The notes beneath the pieces were generated by a model. The model ran no database searches and was not told the origin of the DNA. It saw only the letters and a program-made list of their open reading frames with translations. From contig NZ_BNEA01000001.1 in NCBI RefSeq assembly GCF_016860525.1, positions 1,505,501 to 1,569,500 of the forward strand: a stretch of DNA of 64,000 nt, given 5' to 3'. The translations under genes and the position numbers were made by a program. Of the stretch, positions 8,203 to 16,294 are shown piece by piece. The stretch is from Streptomyces rubradiris. GTDB lineage: Bacteria; Actinomycetota; Actinomycetes; Streptomycetales; Streptomycetaceae. Position 1 is the stretch's first letter, and every line of letters starts with the position of its first letter.

Positions 8203-9936
8203 TCAGCCCGCGTACGGGTCCTGCACCGTGCCCGGCCGGGCGAGGAACTCGAAGTCGCAGCCGGTGTCCGCCTGGGTGATCTGCTCGCTGTAGAGCGCGC
8301 CGTAGCCGCGTTCGTAGCGCACGGGCGGCGGGGTCCACTCGGCCCTGCGACGCTCCAGTTCGGCGTCGTCCACGTCGAGCCGGAGGGTGCGCGCCTCGAC
8401 GTCGAGCGTGATCAGGTCGCCGGTGCGCACCAGGGCCAGCGGGCCGCCGACGTAGGACTCGGGGGCCACGTGCAGCACGCACGCGCCGTAACTCGTGCCG
8501 CTCATCCGGGCGTCGGAGATCCGGACCATGTCCCGCACGCCCTGCTTCAGCAGATGGTCCGGGATCGGCAGCATGCCGTACTCGGGCATGCCCGGGCCGC
8601 CCTTGGGGCCGGCGTTGCGCAGCACCAGGACGCTGTCGGCGGTGATGCCGAGCGCGGGGTCGTTGATGGTGCGCTGCATGGTCTTGTAGTCGTCGAAGAC
8701 GACGGCCGGTCCGGTGTGCTTGAGCAGGTGCGGCTCGGCGGCGATGTGCTTGATGACCGCGCCGTCCGGGCAGAGGTTGCCGCGCAGCACCGCGACCCCG
8801 CCCTCGCTCGCGACCGGGTTGTCCCGGGTGCGGATGACGTCGTCGTCGTGGACCCGGGCGCCGGCCAGCTGCTCGCGCAGGGTGTCGTGGCACACCGTCG
8901 GCCGGTCCAGGTGGAGCAGGTCGGTGATCCGGGACAGGAAGCCGGGCAGGCCGCCGGCGAAGTGGAAGTCCTCCATCAGGTACTTCCGCCCGCCGGGGCG
9001 GACGTTGGCGAGGACCGGGACCGTGCGGGCGATGCTGTCGAAGTCGTCCAGGGTGAGCCGGACCCCGGCCCGGCCTGCCATGGCGATGAGGTGGATCACC
9101 GCGTTGGTGGAGCCGCCGAGGCCGAGCACGGTGGTGACGGCGTCCTCGAAGGCCTCCCGGGTGAGGATGCGGGACAGCCTGCGGCCTTGGTGGACGAGTT
9201 CCACGGCGGTCATGCCCGCCTTCGCCGCCATCCGGTCGTGCCCGGAGTCCACCGCCGGGATGCTGGACGCGCCCGGCACGGTCACCCCCAGCGCCTCGGC
9301 CGCCGCGGTGAGCGTGGACGCCGTGCCCATCGTCATGCAGTGGCCGGGCGAGCGGGCCAGGCCGCTCTCCAGCTCGGCCATCTCGCAGTCGCCGATGAGG
9401 CCGGCCCGCTTGTCGTCCCAGTACTTCCACATGTCGGTGCCGGAGCCGAGGACCTCGCCGCGCCAGTGGCCCGGGAGCATCGGACCGGCCGGCACGAACA
9501 CGGCGGGCAGGTCGGCGGAGGCCGCGCCCATCAGCAGCGCGGGCGTGGACTTGTCGCAGCCGCCCATGAGCACCGCCCCGTCGACCGGGTAGGAGCGCAG
9601 CAGCTCCTCCGTCTCCATGGCGAGCAGGTTGCGGTAGAGCATGGGGGTCGGCTTCTGGAAGGTCTCGCTGAGCGTGGAGACCGGGAACTCCAGGGGGAAG
9701 CCGCCCGCCTGCCACACCCCGCGCTTGACGGCCTGGGCGCGGTCGCGCAGGTGGACGTGGCAGGGGTTGATGTCGGACCAGGTGTTGAGGATGGCGATGA
9801 CCGGCTTGCCCAGGTGCTCCTCGGGCAGGTAGCCGAGCTGGCGGGTGCGGGCGCGGTGGCTGAAGGAGCGCAGCCCGTCGGTGCCGTACCACTGGTGGCT
9901 GCGCAGTTCCTCGGGCCGCTTGGGGGTCGCGTTCAC
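8203..9936 (-). CDS. IlvD/Edd-family sugar-acid dehydratase (arabonate dehydratase-like)
   Basis: A 577-aa protein from GTG 9936, chosen because it gives a GTGA overlap with the preceding stop and begins at the conserved KRPEELRSHQWYG; an ATG at 9945 is possible. Iron-sulfur cysteines of the IlvD/Edd fold appear in MGGCDKSTPALLMG, IGDCEMAE and SPGHCMTMGTA, and the Mg-site region SDARMSGTSYGACVLH lies near the C-terminus. The MGTA form rather than YTAN of true IlvD, and the linked DapA-like gene, point to a pentonate or hexonate dehydratase producing a 2-keto-3-deoxy acid. L-arabonate is the best guess; galactonate or xylonate are alternatives. It is not the branched-chain amino acid enzyme. 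Confidence 0.86.
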   Translation of the reverse strand: MNATPKRPEELRSHQWYGTDGLRSFSHRARTRQLGYLPEEHLGKPVIAILNTWSDINPCHVHLRDRAQAVKRGVWQAGGFPLEFPVSTLSETFQKPTPMLYRNLLAMETEELLRSYPVDGAVLMGGCDKSTPALLMGAASADLPAVFVPAGPMLPGHWRGEVLGSGTDMWKYWDDKRAGLIGDCEMAELESGLARSPGHCMTMGTASTLTAAAEALGVTVPGASSIPAVDSGHDRMAAKAGMTAVELVHQGRRLSRILTREAFEDAVTTVLGLGGSTNAVIHLIAMAGRAGVRLTLDDFDSIARTVPVLANVRPGGRKYLMEDFHFAGGLPGFLSRITDLLHLDRPTVCHDTLREQLAGARVHDDDVIRTRDNPVASEGGVAVLRGNLCPDGAVIKHIAAEPHLLKHTGPAVVFDDYKTMQRTINDPALGITADSVLVLRNAGPKGGPGMPEYGMLPIPDHLLKQGVRDMVRISDARMSGTSYGACVLHVAPESYVGGPLALVRTGDLITLDVEARTLRLDVDDAELERRRAEWTPPPVRYERGYGALYSEQITQADTGCDFEFLARPGTVQDPYAG

Positions 9937-10844
9937 ATGGACCATCCGGCGGCGATGGCGGCGACCTCGGCGCGCTCGTTCTCGGGCAGCGGCCTGCTGG
10001 GCGGGCGGACGTCCCGGCGGCACAGTCCGAGCGCGGCGAGGGCCTCCTTGACGACGGTGACGTTGTTGGCGCTGCCCTGCGCGGCGCGCAGCTCCTCGAA
10101 GCGGCGGATCTGCTCCCAGACCTTCATGGCGGCCGGGTAGTCGCCGGCGCGCAGCGCGTCCAGCATGTTCCGGGAGACGGCCGGGGCGACGTTGACGAGC
10201 CCGGAGGTGAAGCCGGTGGCGCCCGCGGAGAAGTAGGAGGGGGCGTACGGTTCGGCGAGGCCGGCCACCCAGACGAAGCGGTCCAGGCCGGCGTCCCGGG
10301 CGAAGGCCGCGAACCGGGCGGCGTCCGGGACGGCGTACTTCACGCCGATGACGTTCGGGCAGTGGTCGGCGAGTTCGGCGAGCCGGGCGCCGGGCAGCTG
10401 CGCGTTGCGGATGTAGGGCACCACGCCCAGTTCGGGGACGGCCTCGGCGATGGCGCGGTGGTAGTCGACCCAGCCGGCCGCCGACACGTACGGGTGCACC
10501 GGCTGGTGGACCATGACCATCCGGGCGCCGAGGCTCCCGGCGTGCCGGGCGGAGGCGATCGCGGTGGGCAGGTCGTGGCCCACGCCGGCCAGGATCACGG
10601 CGCGGTCACCGGCCTCGTCCGCGGTGAGCTCGGCGACCAGCCGGCGCTCCTCGGGGGTGAGGGCGTAGAACTCGCCGGTGTTGCCGTTCGGGGTGAGGGT
10701 GGTGATGCCGCCGTCGAGCAGGCGGCGCAGCAGCGCCCGGTGGGCGGCGGTGTCGACGGTGCCGTCCGCGGCGAAGGGGGTCACCGGGATGGCCACCACG
10801 TCGGCCAGGGCCGTCCGTTGGGTCTCGAAGGTCACGCTGCTCAT
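9933..10844 (-). CDS. DapA/KdgD-superfamily lyase or dehydratase of a keto-deoxy sugar acid
   Basis: A 303-aa TIM-barrel protein from ATG 10844, overlapping the GntR stop as ATGA. The N-terminus VVAIPVTPFAADGTVD and PNGNTGEFYALTPEE match the DapA superfamily; the Schiff-base lysine is in VIGVKYAVPDA near residue 163. The tyrosine strand reads VVPYIRNA instead of the YNIPGRT of DapA, so it is not a lysine-pathway enzyme. Directly coupled to the sugar-acid dehydratase, it probably removes water from or splits the 2-keto-3-deoxy acid formed there (for L-arabonate, the product would go to 2-oxoglutarate semialdehyde). Which of these reactions it performs is undecided. Confidence 0.82.
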   Translation of the reverse strand: MSSVTFETQRTALADVVAIPVTPFAADGTVDTAAHRALLRRLLDGGITTLTPNGNTGEFYALTPEERRLVAELTADEAGDRAVILAGVGHDLPTAIASARHAGSLGARMVMVHQPVHPYVSAAGWVDYHRAIAEAVPELGVVPYIRNAQLPGARLAELADHCPNVIGVKYAVPDAARFAAFARDAGLDRFVWVAGLAEPYAPSYFSAGATGFTSGLVNVAPAVSRNMLDALRAGDYPAAMKVWEQIRRFEELRAAQGSANNVTVVKEALAALGLCRRDVRPPSRPLPENERAEVAAIAAGWSM

Positions 10845-11497
10845 TGCTCGCCTTCCGTGGGGAGGGGCTCGGGGAACGCCCGGCCGACGAAGGACGCGAT
10901 GTGGGCGTGCAGGGCGCCCGCTGCCCCGTCCGCGTCGCCGTCCAGGGCGAGCCGCAGGATCTCGCGGTGCTCGGCGGCCTCCCGTTCCCAGGAGGGGTCG
11001 GTGGCCCAGGCCACGGCGGAGACGAGGGCGGCCTGGTCGCGGACCTGGTCCAGCATCCGGGCGAGCAGCGGGTTGCCGCAGGGCAGGTACAGGGCGCGGT
11101 GGAACTCCCGGTTGGCCAGGGAGCGTTCGGCGGTGTCGGTGGCGTCGTCGGCGCGGGTCAGCGCGTCGCGGGCGGCGTCGAGGGAGGCGCCCCTGGTGAC
11201 GGCCCGGCGCAGGGCCTCCGGCTCCAGCAGCAGCCGTACGTCGTACACCTCGCGCGCCATGTCCGCGTCCACCATGCGCACCGTGACGCCCTTGTACTGG
11301 CTCATCACGACCAGGCCGGTCCCGGCGAGGGTCTTCAGCGCCTCGCGCACCGGGGTCTTGGACACCCCGAACTGCGCGGCCAGTTCCGTCTCCACCAGCG
11401 CCTGACCGGGCGTCAGCCGCCCGGTGAGGATGCGGTGTTTGATCGCGTCCAGCACGTACTGCGTACGGGACGGGATCGGGGTGGGCACAGAGGTCAT
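10841..11497 (-). CDS. GntR-family (FadR subfamily) transcriptional regulator
   Basis: A 218-aa protein from ATG 11497. Residues about 10-75 form the winged helix (LVETELAAQFGVSKTPVREALKTL is the recognition region, with the PVREAL signature), and residues about 85-205 form the all-helical FCD ligand domain with His residues (EFHRAL, AEHREI, HAHIAS) that in this family bind a metal and organic acid. As first gene of the operon it is likely its autoregulated repressor, released by a sugar acid. AT-rich inverted repeats sit 30-55 bases upstream. Confidence 0.92.
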   Translation of the reverse strand: MTSVPTPIPSRTQYVLDAIKHRILTGRLTPGQALVETELAAQFGVSKTPVREALKTLAGTGLVVMSQYKGVTVRMVDADMAREVYDVRLLLEPEALRRAVTRGASLDAARDALTRADDATDTAERSLANREFHRALYLPCGNPLLARMLDQVRDQAALVSAVAWATDPSWEREAAEHREILRLALDGDADGAAGALHAHIASFVGRAFPEPLPTEGEQ

Positions 11498-11527
11498 GCG
11501 GCCCTCTCGGATCTCACATATCGCGTC

Positions 11528-11550
11528 TCATATATGACGTACGAAGTACG
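11528..11550. promoter_or_regulatory. Candidate GntR operator/promoter region of the pectin operon
   Basis: Two adjoining inverted repeats occur in an AT-rich patch upstream of the regulator: TCATATATGA at 11528-11537 (perfect palindrome) and CGTAC-GAA-GTACG at 11538-11550. Short AT-centred palindromes upstream of the regulator's own gene are typical of FadR-type autoregulation. The rest of the 289-bp gap up to the MFS gene is GC-rich and shows no gene. Confidence 0.55.
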
Positions 11551-11786
11551 ACGCGTTGAAGGTAGGAGGGGCCGAATGTTTCGTCAATGCTTCTGACAAA
11601 GGAAGTTGCGGGGGCGTGGGTTCCGGTTCGTCGGGGCGGGGGCGGCCCGGTGACTCCCCACGGGGGCACCGGAACCGCCTTAGCCCGGCTCCCGCCACTC
11701 CCTACCCGCACCCCTGTCCGCGCCCCCCCGGTCCCGGGCATCCTCCCGATCCCCGCGCCCCTGCCTTAGGCCCACGATGGGCGGGC

Positions 11787-13007
11787 ATGACGACTTCTCC
11801 GACCGTGTTCCGGGTGCTGCGGGACCGGGATGCCGGGCTGTATCTGGGGGCCGTGGTGGTGTCCGGGTTCGGCACCTCCTCCTTGTGGCTGGCCTGTGGG
11901 GTGTGGGTGAAGGACATGACCGGCTCCGACGCCCTCGCCGCGCTGTGCATGCTCGCGATGTGGGCGCCCTCGCTCGCCGGTCCGGCGCTCGGTACGCTCG
12001 CCGACCGGGTGCGCCGCAGGCCCCTGCTGATCTGTTTGAACCTGGGCCTCGCCGCGCTGCTCCCGGTGCTCTTCGCCGTCGACTCCCCGCACCGCGTGTG
12101 GCTGCTGTACGCCGTGCTGCTGGTGTACGGCGCCGCCGGCACCGTCCATGACGCCGCCGAGTCGGCGCTGGTGACCACCGTGGTCGGCACCCGCCTGCTC
12201 GGTGACTTCAACGGGCTGCGGATGACGGTCACCGAGGGCATGAAACTCGTCGCCCCGCTGACCGGCGCCGGCCTGTACGCGGCCTGGGGCGGCCCCGCCG
12301 TGGCCTGCCTGGACGCGGCCAGCTTCGTGCTCGCGGCCGGGATGTGCGCCCTGCTGCGGGTCCGCGAGGAACGGCCCGTACCGTCCGGCGCGGGCTGGTG
12401 GCGGGAGACCGCCGAGGGCACCCGCCACCTGTGGGGGCACCCGGCGCTGCGCCCGCTGGTCCTGGCGGGCGGCCTGACGATGCTGTTCACCTCGCTCGCG
12501 AGTACGGCGGTGTACGCCGTGGTCGACCGCCTCGGCCACTCCCCCGCCTACCTGGGCGTGCTGTACGCCGCCCAGGGCGCCGGCTCGGTGGCGGCCGGGC
12601 TGCTCGCCGGGCCGGCGCTGCGCCGGCTGGGCGCGCGGCGGCTCGCGGCGGCCGGGATCGCGCTGACCGCGGTCGCGGCGGCGGCGCGGGCGGTGCCGTG
12701 GGACCCGGTGGCCCTGGCGTCGAGCGCGGCCGGCGGGCTGGGCCTGCCCTGTGTGCTGATCGCCGCGCTCACCGCCGTGCAGCGGGGCACGCCGGAGCCG
12801 CTGCTGGGCCGGGCTACGGCGACCGCCAACACGCTGATGTTCACGCCCACGGCGGTCGGGCTGGCCGCCGGGACCGGCCTGGTGGAACCGGCCGGCCCCG
12901 GCCCGCTGCTGCCGCTGTGCGGCCTGGCCCTGCTGGCGTCGGCCGTCCCGCTGCGGAAGCGGCCGGCCGCCCCGGCGGAGACCCCGGTCGGCGTGGACCT
13001 CACATGA
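11787..13007 (+). CDS. MFS transporter (MFS_3-type efflux protein)
   Basis: A 406-aa membrane protein from ATG 11787 with about 12 hydrophobic segments (first LYLGAVVVSGFGTSSLWLACGVW; loop motif LADRVRRRPLLI near residue 72 is the MFS loop 2-3 signature). The pattern VTTVVGTRLLGDFNGLRMTVTEGMKLVAPLTGAGLY is typical of the MFS_3 drug/siderophore exporter group. It stands alone, divergent from the pectin operon. No substrate can be assigned. The stop lies at the start of a tandem repeat, and the last 12 codons are themselves part of a repeat unit. Confidence 0.88.
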   Translation: MTTSPTVFRVLRDRDAGLYLGAVVVSGFGTSSLWLACGVWVKDMTGSDALAALCMLAMWAPSLAGPALGTLADRVRRRPLLICLNLGLAALLPVLFAVDSPHRVWLLYAVLLVYGAAGTVHDAAESALVTTVVGTRLLGDFNGLRMTVTEGMKLVAPLTGAGLYAAWGGPAVACLDAASFVLAAGMCALLRVREERPVPSGAGWWRETAEGTRHLWGHPALRPLVLAGGLTMLFTSLASTAVYAVVDRLGHSPAYLGVLYAAQGAGSVAAGLLAGPALRRLGARRLAAAGIALTAVAAAARAVPWDPVALASSAAGGLGLPCVLIAALTAVQRGTPEPLLGRATATANTLMFTPTAVGLAAGTGLVEPAGPGPLLPLCGLALLASAVPLRKRPAAPAETPVGVDLT

Positions 13008-13134
13008 ACCCCCTCGGCGAAGCCCCCGGCCGGTGCGGCCTCACATGCCTCCCGGCGAAGCCCCCGACCGACACCGGCCCCGCACGAACCCCTCGGCGAA
13101 GCCCCCAGACCGGCACCGGCCTCACATGTCCCCC
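12971..13134. repeat. 40-bp tandem repeat after the MFS gene
   Basis: Four units with a period of 40 bp start at 12971, 13011, 13051 and 13091, sharing the core CGGCGAAGCCCCCGGCCGG and a CACATG- or GCACGA-type end. The first unit encodes the C-terminal residues of the MFS protein, and its CACATGA end holds the stop codon; later units are degenerate copies reaching the opposite gene's stop at 13135. They fill the whole convergent gap. No coding or RNA role is evident. Confidence 0.8.
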
Positions 13135-14298
13135 TCAGCGGGCCGCCAGCCCCGCCCGCACCGCGGCCAGGTCCTCGTCGGAGGCCAGCCCGGCGTGGTA
13201 CAGCCGCAGTTCGGTGGCGCCTTCGGCACGCGCGCGGGCCGCGTCCGCCGCGAGCGTGCCGGGGCTGCCGCCCATGCCGGTGACGACGGTGAGGTTGGCG
13301 GCCAGCACCGTCCCCCGGCGCGCCTCGGCGGCGAACGGCGCCAGCGCCGCCGTACCGCCCGCACAGGGCACCACGACGCCGTCGGCCACGGACAGGATGT
13401 GGGCGGGGTCGACGCCCGCGTTGGCGCCGCAGTGGTAGGAGACCGGGTCGGCGTGCAGCAGCACCCGGAAGCCGCTCGGCGCGGCGGCGCGTACGGCGGC
13501 GACGACCTCCTCCTGGAGGGTGCGGGCGGTGGTGTCCCGCCACGCGCGCGTGGCCGCCGCCGGCTCCTCGCCGAGCAGTTTCTCCACCGTCGGCCAGCCG
13601 GTGTCGTCGGCCGTGCCCCGCCACAGCGGCTCCAGCGCCCGGCGCACGGCCGTGGCCAGCGTGTCGGCGTCCAGGCCCTGCTCGCCGTAGCCGGCCCGGC
13701 AGGACGGGCAGAAGCACAGGGACATCAGGTACTGCCCGGCCTCCCCGAGGGGCACGCCGGCGGTCTTGTCATGGGCGTGCAGGTGCTGGAACCCGTACCA
13801 GCCCAGGGACTCCAGTTCGGTGCCCCGCGCGCCGGGGCGTACGGCGGCCTCGGCGGCCAGGTCGGTCAGGTACGCGCGGGTGCCGGGCTGGGCGATGCAG
13901 GGCGCCCACGGGTAGCGGTCGCCGTAGGCGTTGACGACGGAGGTGTCCGGGTGTTCGGCGCCCATGCGGGAGTTGTGGGCGAGGACGACCCAGGTGTGCA
14001 CCTCCAGGCCGGCCGCGGCGAGGGCCTCGGCGGCCTCGGCGTAGGCGTTGCCCGGGGCCCAGCGGCCGGCCGGGTAGGGGCGCAGGCCGCGTCCCGCCCA
14101 GCGGTCGCCGGGCGGGTAGAGGACGGCCGCGTACTCGGCGGTGACGACGCGGTGCCGTGGGTGGCGGGGGGTCAGCGCGCGGGTGGAGTGGTAGGCGGCG
14201 GCCAGGGTGACCTGCTCGACGCCGAGCCCGGCGATGCGCGCGGGCGCCTCCGGGTCGCCGCCCACGTCCCAGGGGTAGACGAACGCCGACGCCCTCAC
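13135..14298 (-). CDS. Unknown protein, possible TIM-barrel glycosidase-like fold
   Basis: A 387-aa protein from GTG 14298, overlapping kdgD as GTGA. I do not recognise a named family. It has features of (beta/alpha)8 glycosidase-like proteins: an N-terminal strand (SAFVYPWDV), VHTWVVLAHNSRMG near 115, LGWYGFQHLHAHDK near 170, a MSLCFCPSCRAGYGEQG motif near 195 as seen in some hydrolase-like barrels, and repeated strand-helix units (FRVLLHADPVSYHCG). There is no signal peptide, so it is cytoplasmic. Coupling to KdgD and facing uronate dehydrogenase suggests a role in uronate or aldarate metabolism, possibly a lactonase or isomerase-type step; this is only inference. Confidence 0.7.
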   Translation of the reverse strand: MRASAFVYPWDVGGDPEAPARIAGLGVEQVTLAAAYHSTRALTPRHPRHRVVTAEYAAVLYPPGDRWAGRGLRPYPAGRWAPGNAYAEAAEALAAAGLEVHTWVVLAHNSRMGAEHPDTSVVNAYGDRYPWAPCIAQPGTRAYLTDLAAEAAVRPGARGTELESLGWYGFQHLHAHDKTAGVPLGEAGQYLMSLCFCPSCRAGYGEQGLDADTLATAVRRALEPLWRGTADDTGWPTVEKLLGEEPAAATRAWRDTTARTLQEEVVAAVRAAAPSGFRVLLHADPVSYHCGANAGVDPAHILSVADGVVVPCAGGTAALAPFAAEARRGTVLAANLTVVTGMGGSPGTLAADAARARAEGATELRLYHAGLASDEDLAAVRAGLAAR

Positions 14299-15236
14299 GC
14301 GTCCCCCTCCAGCAGCGCCTGGCCGCGCTCGATGAGCCGGGCGAGCTGTTTGACGTGGTCGTCGGCCGGTTCGTGCAGCGGGGGCCGGACCTCGCCGACG
14401 TCCAGGCCGCGCAGCCGTACGCCCGCCTTGACCAGGGAGACGGCGTAGCCGCGGCCCTGGGCGCGCAGGTCGGCGAACGGGCCGTAGAAGCCGTCCAGGA
14501 GGCGGTGGGCGACGGGCAGGTCACCGGTGCGCAGGGCGCGGTGGAAGGCGAGGGCGATCTCGGGGGCGAAGCAGAACACCGCGGAGGAGTACAGGGTGAT
14601 GCCGAGCGCGCGGTAGGCGAGCTGGGTCTGCTCGGCGGTGGGCAGGCCGTTGAAGTACAGGAAGTCGCCGGGGACCTCGGTGCGGACGGCGCTGACCACG
14701 CGCTGCATCAGGTCGAGGTCGCCGAGGCCGTCCTTGAGGCCGATGACGCCCTCGGTGCGGGCGAGTCCGACGACCGTCTCCGGGGTGAAGACGGCGTTGT
14801 CGCGCTGGTAGACGATCACCGGCAGGGCGGTGGCCGCGGCGACCTCGCGGTAGTGCCGCAGCAGGCCCTCCTGGCCGGCGAGCACCAGGTACGGCGGCAT
14901 GGCGAGGAGGCCGTCGGCGCCCGCGGCCTCGGCGAGCCGGGCGTAGCGGACGGCGAGGGCGGTGCCGTATCCGGCGCCCGCGACGACCGGGACGCGTCCG
15001 TCGGCGGCCTCGACGGCCGCGCGGACGCAGGCCTCGAACTCCTCCGGCAGCAGCGCGTGGAACTCCCCGGTGCCGCAGGCGGCGAAGACGGCGGCGGCAC
15101 CGGCTTCGACGCCGCGGCGCACATGGGTGCGGTAGGCGTCCAGGTCGAGTGAGCCGCCCGGGCCGTAGGCCGTGACGGGGAAGAAGAGCGGTCCGCGCGG
15201 GTCGCGGAGCCGGGCGGCGAGAGGGGCTGGCGTCAC
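14295..15236 (-). CDS. kdgD: 5-dehydro-4-deoxyglucarate dehydratase (KdgD)
   Basis: A 313-aa protein from GTG 15236, preferred over the in-frame ATG 15269 because GGGAG lies 6 bases before it and the DapA-like fold starts at once. The superfamily barrel shows GTGEFHALLPEEF near 55, IVYQRDNAVF near 140 (the KdgD-type replacement of YNIPGR) and the Schiff-base lysine in VIGLKDGLGDLDLMQ near 165. KdgD converts 5-keto-4-deoxy-D-glucarate to 2-oxoglutarate semialdehyde, the end of oxidative uronate breakdown. It is divergent from uronate dehydrogenase, the first step of the same route. Confidence 0.88.
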   Translation of the reverse strand: MTPAPLAARLRDPRGPLFFPVTAYGPGGSLDLDAYRTHVRRGVEAGAAAVFAACGTGEFHALLPEEFEACVRAAVEAADGRVPVVAGAGYGTALAVRYARLAEAAGADGLLAMPPYLVLAGQEGLLRHYREVAAATALPVIVYQRDNAVFTPETVVGLARTEGVIGLKDGLGDLDLMQRVVSAVRTEVPGDFLYFNGLPTAEQTQLAYRALGITLYSSAVFCFAPEIALAFHRALRTGDLPVAHRLLDGFYGPFADLRAQGRGYAVSLVKAGVRLRGLDVGEVRPPLHEPADDHVKQLARLIERGQALLEGDA

Positions 15237-15258
15237 AGGCGCTCCCTGTCGGTGCATG

Positions 15259-15322
15259 TTTCTGATCACTGTCTATATTTCTGAACGGCCTCACGCTACG
15301 GGCCGCAATTGCGGCGGGTCAA
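15259..15322 (-). promoter_or_regulatory. kdgD promoter with repeats at the transcript start
   Basis: On the minus strand TTGACC (15322-15317) and TAGCGT (15298-15293) are separated by 18 bp, close to the Streptomyces housekeeping consensus. The spacer holds a perfect palindrome, GCCGCAATTGCGGC (15302-15315). Downstream of the expected start are two direct copies of TTTCTGA (plus-strand 15259-15265 and 15278-15284), 19 bp apart, in an AT-rich patch. These are good candidates for repressor sites. Confidence 0.68.
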
Positions 15323-15371
15323 GCCGGAGTGCGGGCAACAGAGCAGCGGATTTCCTCCTGGCGGGGCACAC

Positions 15372-15432
15372 TTGACGAGGCGCGGCACCCCTCCCTAGCG
15401 TGTCCACGCATGTGAACCTTGTCCACACATGC
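15372..15432 (+). promoter_or_regulatory. Uronate dehydrogenase promoter with 19-bp spaced repeat
   Basis: TTGACG (15372-15377) and TAGCGT (15396-15401) with an 18-bp spacer form a promoter almost identical to the opposing kdgD promoter. The sequence TGTCCACRCATGYG occurs at 15401 and again at 15420, a 19-bp step that places it on the expected transcript start. This arrangement suits repression by a dimer pair. AAGGAG lies at 15463-15468 before the ATG at 15477. Confidence 0.68.
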
Positions 15433-15476
15433 GGCCGTTGAGGACACCGGTTCCCGGACCCCAAGGAGATCGAAGG

Positions 15477-16286
15477 ATGCCCGCTCCCCGCACCGTCCTG
15501 CTCACCGGCGCCGCCGGCGGGCTCGGCACCCTGATGCGGTCCCTGCTGCCCGCGTACGGCTACGAACTGCGCCTGTTCGACGTGCGCCCCATCGAGGGCG
15601 AGCCGGACGCCGTCACCGCCGACCTCACCGACAAGGACGCGCTGCGCGAGGCGGTCCGGGGCGTGGACGCCGTACTGCACCTCGCGGGCATCTCCCTGGA
15701 GGCACCCTTCGAGAAGATCCTCCGGTCGAACATCGAGGGCACCTACAACCTGTACGAGGCCGCGCGCCAGGAAGGCGTCGGGCGGATCGTCTTCGCCTCC
15801 TCCAACCACGCCGTCGGCTTCACCCCGGCCCCGCGCGCGGGCGAACCGCTCATCCCGGTCGACACCCCGCGCCGCCCGGACACCTTCTACGGCCTGTCGA
15901 AGTCCTTCGGCGAGGACCTGGCCCAGTTCTACTGGGACAAGCACGGCCTGGAGACCGTCTCGGTGCGCATCGGCTCCTGCTTCCCGGAGCCCACCAGCGT
16001 GCGCATGCTCTCGCTGTGGATGAGCCCCGCCGACGGCGCCCGCCTCTTCCACGCGGCCCTGACCGCCGAGGGGGTCGGCCACACGGTGGTCTACGGCTCC
16101 TCCGCCAACACCCGCCTGTGGTGGGACCTGAGCAGCGCCCGGGCGCTCGGCTACGACCCCCAGGACGACTCCGAGCCGTACGCGGCGAAGCTCATCGCCG
16201 AGCAGGGCGAGCCGGACCCGGAGAACCCGGCCCACGGCCGCCTCGGCGGGCACTTCGTCACCGACCCGCCGATCTGGCCGTACTGA
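15477..16286 (+). CDS. udh: Uronate dehydrogenase (NAD-dependent, SDR family)
   Basis: A 269-aa protein from ATG 15477, chosen for the AAGGAG ribosome site; an upstream in-frame ATG at 15429 would lie inside the promoter repeats. The extended SDR fold shows GAAGGLG at 11-17 for NAD and the catalytic Tyr138-Lys142 pair in FYGLSKSFGED, with the Ser in FASSNHAVG near 109. Length and motifs match bacterial uronate dehydrogenases, which oxidise galacturonate or glucuronate to the aldaro-lactone in the cytoplasm. Placement next to kdgD and pectinases supports galacturonate as the physiological substrate. A general NAD-dependent epimerase is the alternative. Confidence 0.87.
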   Translation: MPAPRTVLLTGAAGGLGTLMRSLLPAYGYELRLFDVRPIEGEPDAVTADLTDKDALREAVRGVDAVLHLAGISLEAPFEKILRSNIEGTYNLYEAARQEGVGRIVFASSNHAVGFTPAPRAGEPLIPVDTPRRPDTFYGLSKSFGEDLAQFYWDKHGLETVSVRIGSCFPEPTSVRMLSLWMSPADGARLFHAALTAEGVGHTVVYGSSANTRLWWDLSSARALGYDPQDDSEPYAAKLIAEQGEPDPENPAHGRLGGHFVTDPPIWPY

Positions 16287-16294
16287 AACCCCCG

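Noticed and set aside
8203..9936. IlvD (dihydroxy-acid dehydratase) for branched-chain amino acids
   Set aside because: MGTA-type cysteine motif and sugar operon context fit pentonate/hexonate dehydratases instead.
9933..10844. A second dapA for lysine synthesis
   Set aside because: Lacks the YDIPGRT tyrosine motif and is coupled to a sugar-acid dehydratase.
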